A stretch of DNA of 64,000 nt from Cynocephalus volans (lineage: Eukaryota > Chordata > Mammalia > Dermoptera > Cynocephalidae). This document shows, one piece after another, positions 42,361-64,000 of this stretch (positions within the stretch are counted from its first letter, which is position 1; each line of letters begins with the position of its first letter). The notes under the pieces are model-generated. The model was given only the letters and a program-made list of their open reading frames with translations, was not told where the DNA came from and did not search any database. Both the position numbers and the translations under genes were made by a program. Where the stretch lies: NCBI RefSeq assembly GCF_027409185.1, contig NC_084474.1, positions 4,643,382 through 4,707,381 of the forward strand, in the 5' to 3' direction.

Positions 42361-43407
42361 ATTTTTTTTTTAAATGGGATTTTTTAAATTTGTCACTATA
42401 TTAAAAGTCTGAATTTTAAACAGATTCTTGGACTGGTAGTTCGGATCCATCACCTCGTTCAACTTTAGCACCTGTTTCATCCCCAGTAGCTTTTCCAGAA
42501 CTACTCCCTTCACCATGAAGCTCCGGGAGTTTTCCCAGTTCAAACCTGGGCTTCAGCATTTTTACTTTTCTTTTTTTTTTTTTTCTTTAAAAGATGACCG
42601 GTAAGGGGATCTTAACCCTTGACTTGGTGTTGTCAGCACCACGCTCAGCCAGTGAGCGAACCGGCCATCCGTATATGGGATCCGAACCCGGGGCCTTGGT
42701 GTTATCAGCACTGCACTCTCCCGAGTGAGCCACGGGCTGGCCCAGCATTTTTACTTTTCTAACGAAGACATCATGAAGATGATAAATAGACTGGCGAGAC
42801 TTTTCTATGTCTTTTCCAATGCTGTCTGGAATCAATTTATTGACCACTTCTTTTAAGTAACTGGTCTGCACCTCTCGGGTCATGATTTCCATCATCTTTT
42901 TCCAGATTTGGCAGATCTGTTGGTGCTGAGAATAAAAAGTCTTCTATGATTGTTGTGCTTTTTAGTAAAACCAACACAGAACAGACAAAGCAAATAACCA
43001 TCGGTAGTCTTGACATCAATGTGAGCTTCAATCATGGTTTTTTGACCATGGAACACGTTTTGTCATGAGTAAGATCCATGCCATGGAAGTTAGGCAGTTT
43101 TTGCCCTAAACATCCTCAGTGATTAGCTTGAATTTTGTAAATGCAACTTCATCATTCTACAGATCGGCAAGGCTCACTTCAAACACACGACCTTTGAGGC
43201 CATCAGGTGCAGTTCTGGTTCCTTGAGTCCTGGTGACTAGTGTCTTTACAATATTTCTTTTATTGAACATAGCAGGCGCTTTCACATCATACCACTCTTT
43301 CTTAGAAAATGGATCAACCACTTTCTTCTTGGCTCCCTTTTTGCCGCCTCTTGTAAGGTGCCTGTTCTTGCCAACCGCCATGGTGCTGCTCAGAGAGCCA
43401 AAAGGCG
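42361..43407 (-). pseudogene. RPS3A: Processed pseudogene of ribosomal protein S3A, split by a SINE
   Basis: The minus strand from the ATG at 43383 reads [24 protein letters not shown] and FEVSLADL, and further on MTREVQT and [15 protein letters not shown], which are RPS3A. There are no introns, several frame breaks and in-frame stops, and a 3' UTR-like end with an A-rich tail near 42361-42372. A few bases of the 5' UTR (cttttggctctctgagcagcacc) precede the ATG. A SINE at 42572-42742 interrupts the body just after VRKVKML; the C-terminal part resumes at 42571 and ends at a TAA at 42418-42416. Confidence 0.93.
42572..42742 (-). mobile_element. Composite tRNA-derived SINE inside the RPS3A pseudogene
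   Basis: Two SINE units in minus orientation with an A-rich tail (T-rich on the plus strand at 42571-42590). Exact 18-bp target-site duplications, cagcatttttacttttct, flank it at 42554-42571 and 42743-42760. Confidence 0.9.
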
Positions 43408-43750
43408 AGAGGACAGATTTCTCTGTGGAGATGATTTTTTTTACACCTGGCCAGTTTTCCTCATCTCTTACTTTCCTAGCTCCTAAAGGAAATGAAGCGC
43501 GTGCCTGCAGCAGAGGATTAAGGAGTTTCCCTCTGAAGCTCCAAGCAGTTATTTATTATTGATTGGCTGCTTGAGCCAAGAAGCAAACTAGGTAGGATTT
43601 GCACTTTCCTGCTAGGTCCTTAACCCTGAACATCTAAATTGCCTACTCCACCCTCCAAAGCCTGGCTAATTTCAGAGTGGAGAGAGAGTCTCAGCATGGA
43701 AGTGTGACACTGCCCTTAACAGAAGTCCCGATGCAGGGACTGACAGATCC

Positions 43751-43773
43751 GTGCGTGCGTGCGTGCGTGCGTG
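43751..43773. repeat. GTGC microsatellite
   Basis: About five and a half units of a 4-bp repeat (gtgc), between the RPS3A pseudogene and the SLC20A2 3' end. Confidence 0.85.
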
Positions 43774-43922
43774 AATGCGGGGGTTTCCGAATGCTGGGGT
43801 GTGTGAGTCATTCTTCCTTTGCTTGTTCAGGTGTATTTTCTGCACAAACATGTAATAGTAAATTAATTAAGGGGGAAAAAAACCCGAAAGGTATTTGAAA
43901 AATACAAGTAACTTATATAGCT

Positions 43923-45337
43923 TTTATTTTTGTGGAAACAAAAATATTTGTAGATGTTTAAAAAAAAGACTTTACAGGCAAACTTTTGAGGGGCATTTTT
44001 ATTATAAATTTAATATGGTTGATTAATGAAAAATCACAATGAAGTACCAAGAAAATGTTTGTCAATATAAAAAATTTAGCAGCATTTCCATAATCTCAGG
44101 CTGACAGTCAGACTTCCTCCCTCCTGCTATCAAAAAAGAGAACCCAATGGGGTTACAGACCAGCATCAGGATGTTCAGTTTAGTAAAGGCCTCGAAGAAA
44201 TTCTCAAATCCAGTGTACTTTCTAATACTTTAGCCCCCCGACCCCCACTCCCCAAATTTCTAAAGCACATAAAAAGCCTCATTTGCTTCAACGTTTGAGA
44301 CAAGAATCCCACTCTTCAGGCTGCAGGGCAGAATGAGGACGAAGATGTGAACTGGACTTGACCACTTGTCCTTACACCTGTACTCTGTGCTGCTGACAGT
44401 GGAAGGCCACTGCAGGCTTGGCCAGTATCTGGTAGGTGGTGGCAGTGGGGTTGGTGCTGCTGGTGGGGTGGGGAGCCCCAAGTGTGGCAGGCACACGATG
44501 GGTGGCTGGTGCCTTGACCATACGCACTGCCCAGGGCAGGACACACCAGTCTCCCCACACCCCAGGTTACTGGGAGGGACTAATGAGAAGGGGAGACAGA
44601 CAATATGAAAATATAACACTGGCAAACTATCTCCCTGCTTCTTTGGTACTTACCAAAATTCTCTGATCAAAAAAGTGTAAGGAAGCACACCATTAAAAAA
44701 TTATAATTTTAAGTATTTACAAAAGCAATGATGATGTATTACACAATGGTCAGTATACAGTATATGAACAGATTCTTCAGGAAAAGCACTTGTGAACTCC
44801 TGTCCAGTATTGCTCAGTAGCACGCTACCTACACACATCTTCTCTAGACTGTACCATTATAGATCCTGTATCCCACTTATCTTACAGTATAGTAACAGGG
44901 AAAAGTATCACTTGGAAAAAAGTCATTTTCCAATCTACGCTTTCCTTTAAAAGGTTCTTAAAATATGCCACTGAAATCATTACGTACAAAATTTACTGAG
45001 TATTTAGTCCTAGGCAATTTCCTCCACTCCCATTTTGAATATGCTTGCAATAATGCTACCAATTCTATGTATACAGTATATATTTTATATAAGTGTACCA
45101 CATTATGTCACCACGACACCAGTTTAAAACATTATTATGTACAGTAGTTAAGTTAGCTCTGGAAGGTGAATCTCTAGTCTGGGTGAGTGGTGTGGCAGGA
45201 ACCATCTGGAAGGGCCGGAGAGCCAGTGAGAGACAGTCGTGTGTGGCTGGGGGTGTGTGGTATGTGGACGTATGACGCCCACACACACACCCACACCAGA
45301 CTCTCCCTTTCGTTGTCTACCGTGGGAAGATGACAAA
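43923..45337 (-). other. SLC20A2: SLC20A2 3' UTR (inferred extent)
   Basis: Unique-looking sequence follows the stop. Minus-strand AATAAA signals lie at 43998-44003 and 43923-43928, which would give a 3' UTR of about 1.4 kb, in line with the human gene. Which signal is used cannot be told from sequence. Confidence 0.55.
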
Positions 45338-63443
<18,106 letters not shown>

Positions 63444-63692
63444 CTAAAGAAAATATAGTCATAACTAAAAATTTTCAAAGATAATTCTTGTTATTGAAAA
63501 AGTAACATTAAAAAATTAATATGTATCTTTAAACTTTAATACTTACTTTGGAAACAAAAAAAATTATAGCTAGATAGAGAAAATAAAGTGGAAAGTTCAA
63601 TCAATTATCTGGAAAACTAGCCGAAAAATTCAGCTATTGAGGAAAAGATGGGAGTTTAGGGCCTGAGTTACTGCACCCAAAAACAACAAAAT

Positions 63693-63815
63693 GGGCTGGC
63701 CGGTTAGCACAGGTGGTTAGAGCACAGTGTTGCAACACCAAGGTCAAGGGTTGATCCTTGCGATGGCCAGCCACCAAATACAAACAAAACAACAACAACA
63801 AAAACCAACAAAAAA
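63693..63815 (+). mobile_element. tRNA-derived SINE monomer
   Basis: gggctggccggttagcacag head, body to gatggccagccacc, then a CAA/A-rich tail. In a SLC20A2 intron. Confidence 0.82.
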
Positions 63816-64000
63816 GAGAGGGTTAGATTTGATTACCAAGGTGCTTTCCAGGGCTAACATTCTGTGAATCTACAACCTGTAGACTGGCCTTTTATTATCT
63901 TAACCTCAGAATCACTGAAATGGTTCTTTTTGTCTTTCTAGATATGTTATAGCATCATTGGTTTTCTTCTGGTCAACAAATTATTAATTTCAGATTTCTT

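Overview
The window is nuclear DNA from a placental mammal. It has GT-AG introns, a CpG-island promoter, AATAAA polyadenylation signals and dense L1, L2, MIR and tRNA-derived repeats. Four genes are recognised by their conserved protein sequence, in the same order and orientation as human 8p11.21: POLB (+, last four coding exons only), DKK4 (-, complete), VDAC3 (+, complete) and SLC20A2 (-, last five coding exons only). There are no Alu elements and no rodent B1/B2 SINEs. The recent SINEs begin like tRNA-Ile and occur as monomers and as longer composites, which resembles what I know of the CYN SINEs of colugos (Dermoptera). The colugo assignment is an inference from repeat type; the gene calls are not.

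Layout. 1-8160: 3' end of POLB, with intron repeats. 8161-9447: short tail-to-tail gap. 9448-12590: DKK4 on the minus strand, four coding exons, a TATA box and two TCF/LEF-type sites upstream. 12770-24550: DKK4/VDAC3 intergenic DNA, mostly old repeats (MIR, L2, a large LTR-like repeat, old L1). 24550-25350: CpG-island promoter of VDAC3 with NRF-1-like motifs. 27154-36421: the eight main coding exons of VDAC3, plus a possible 3-nt ATG microexon inside an intron. 36850-43900: VDAC3/SLC20A2 intergenic DNA, holding a processed RPS3A pseudogene split by a SINE. 43920-64000: 3' UTR and last five coding exons of SLC20A2, whose first 16 kb or so is L1-rich and also carries a tiny U2 snRNA-derived insert.

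The genes are unrelated in function: base-excision-repair polymerase, secreted Wnt antagonist, mitochondrial outer-membrane channel and sodium-phosphate symporter. No operon-like or clustered system is present. I saw no novel multi-gene system. The points worth a second look are the VDAC3 microexon, changes at both ends of DKK4 and its Wnt-type promoter sites, the U2 and RPS3A retrocopies with clean target-site duplications, and a repeated LTR-like family with internal tandem repeats. All human comparisons are from memory of the families, not from a search.
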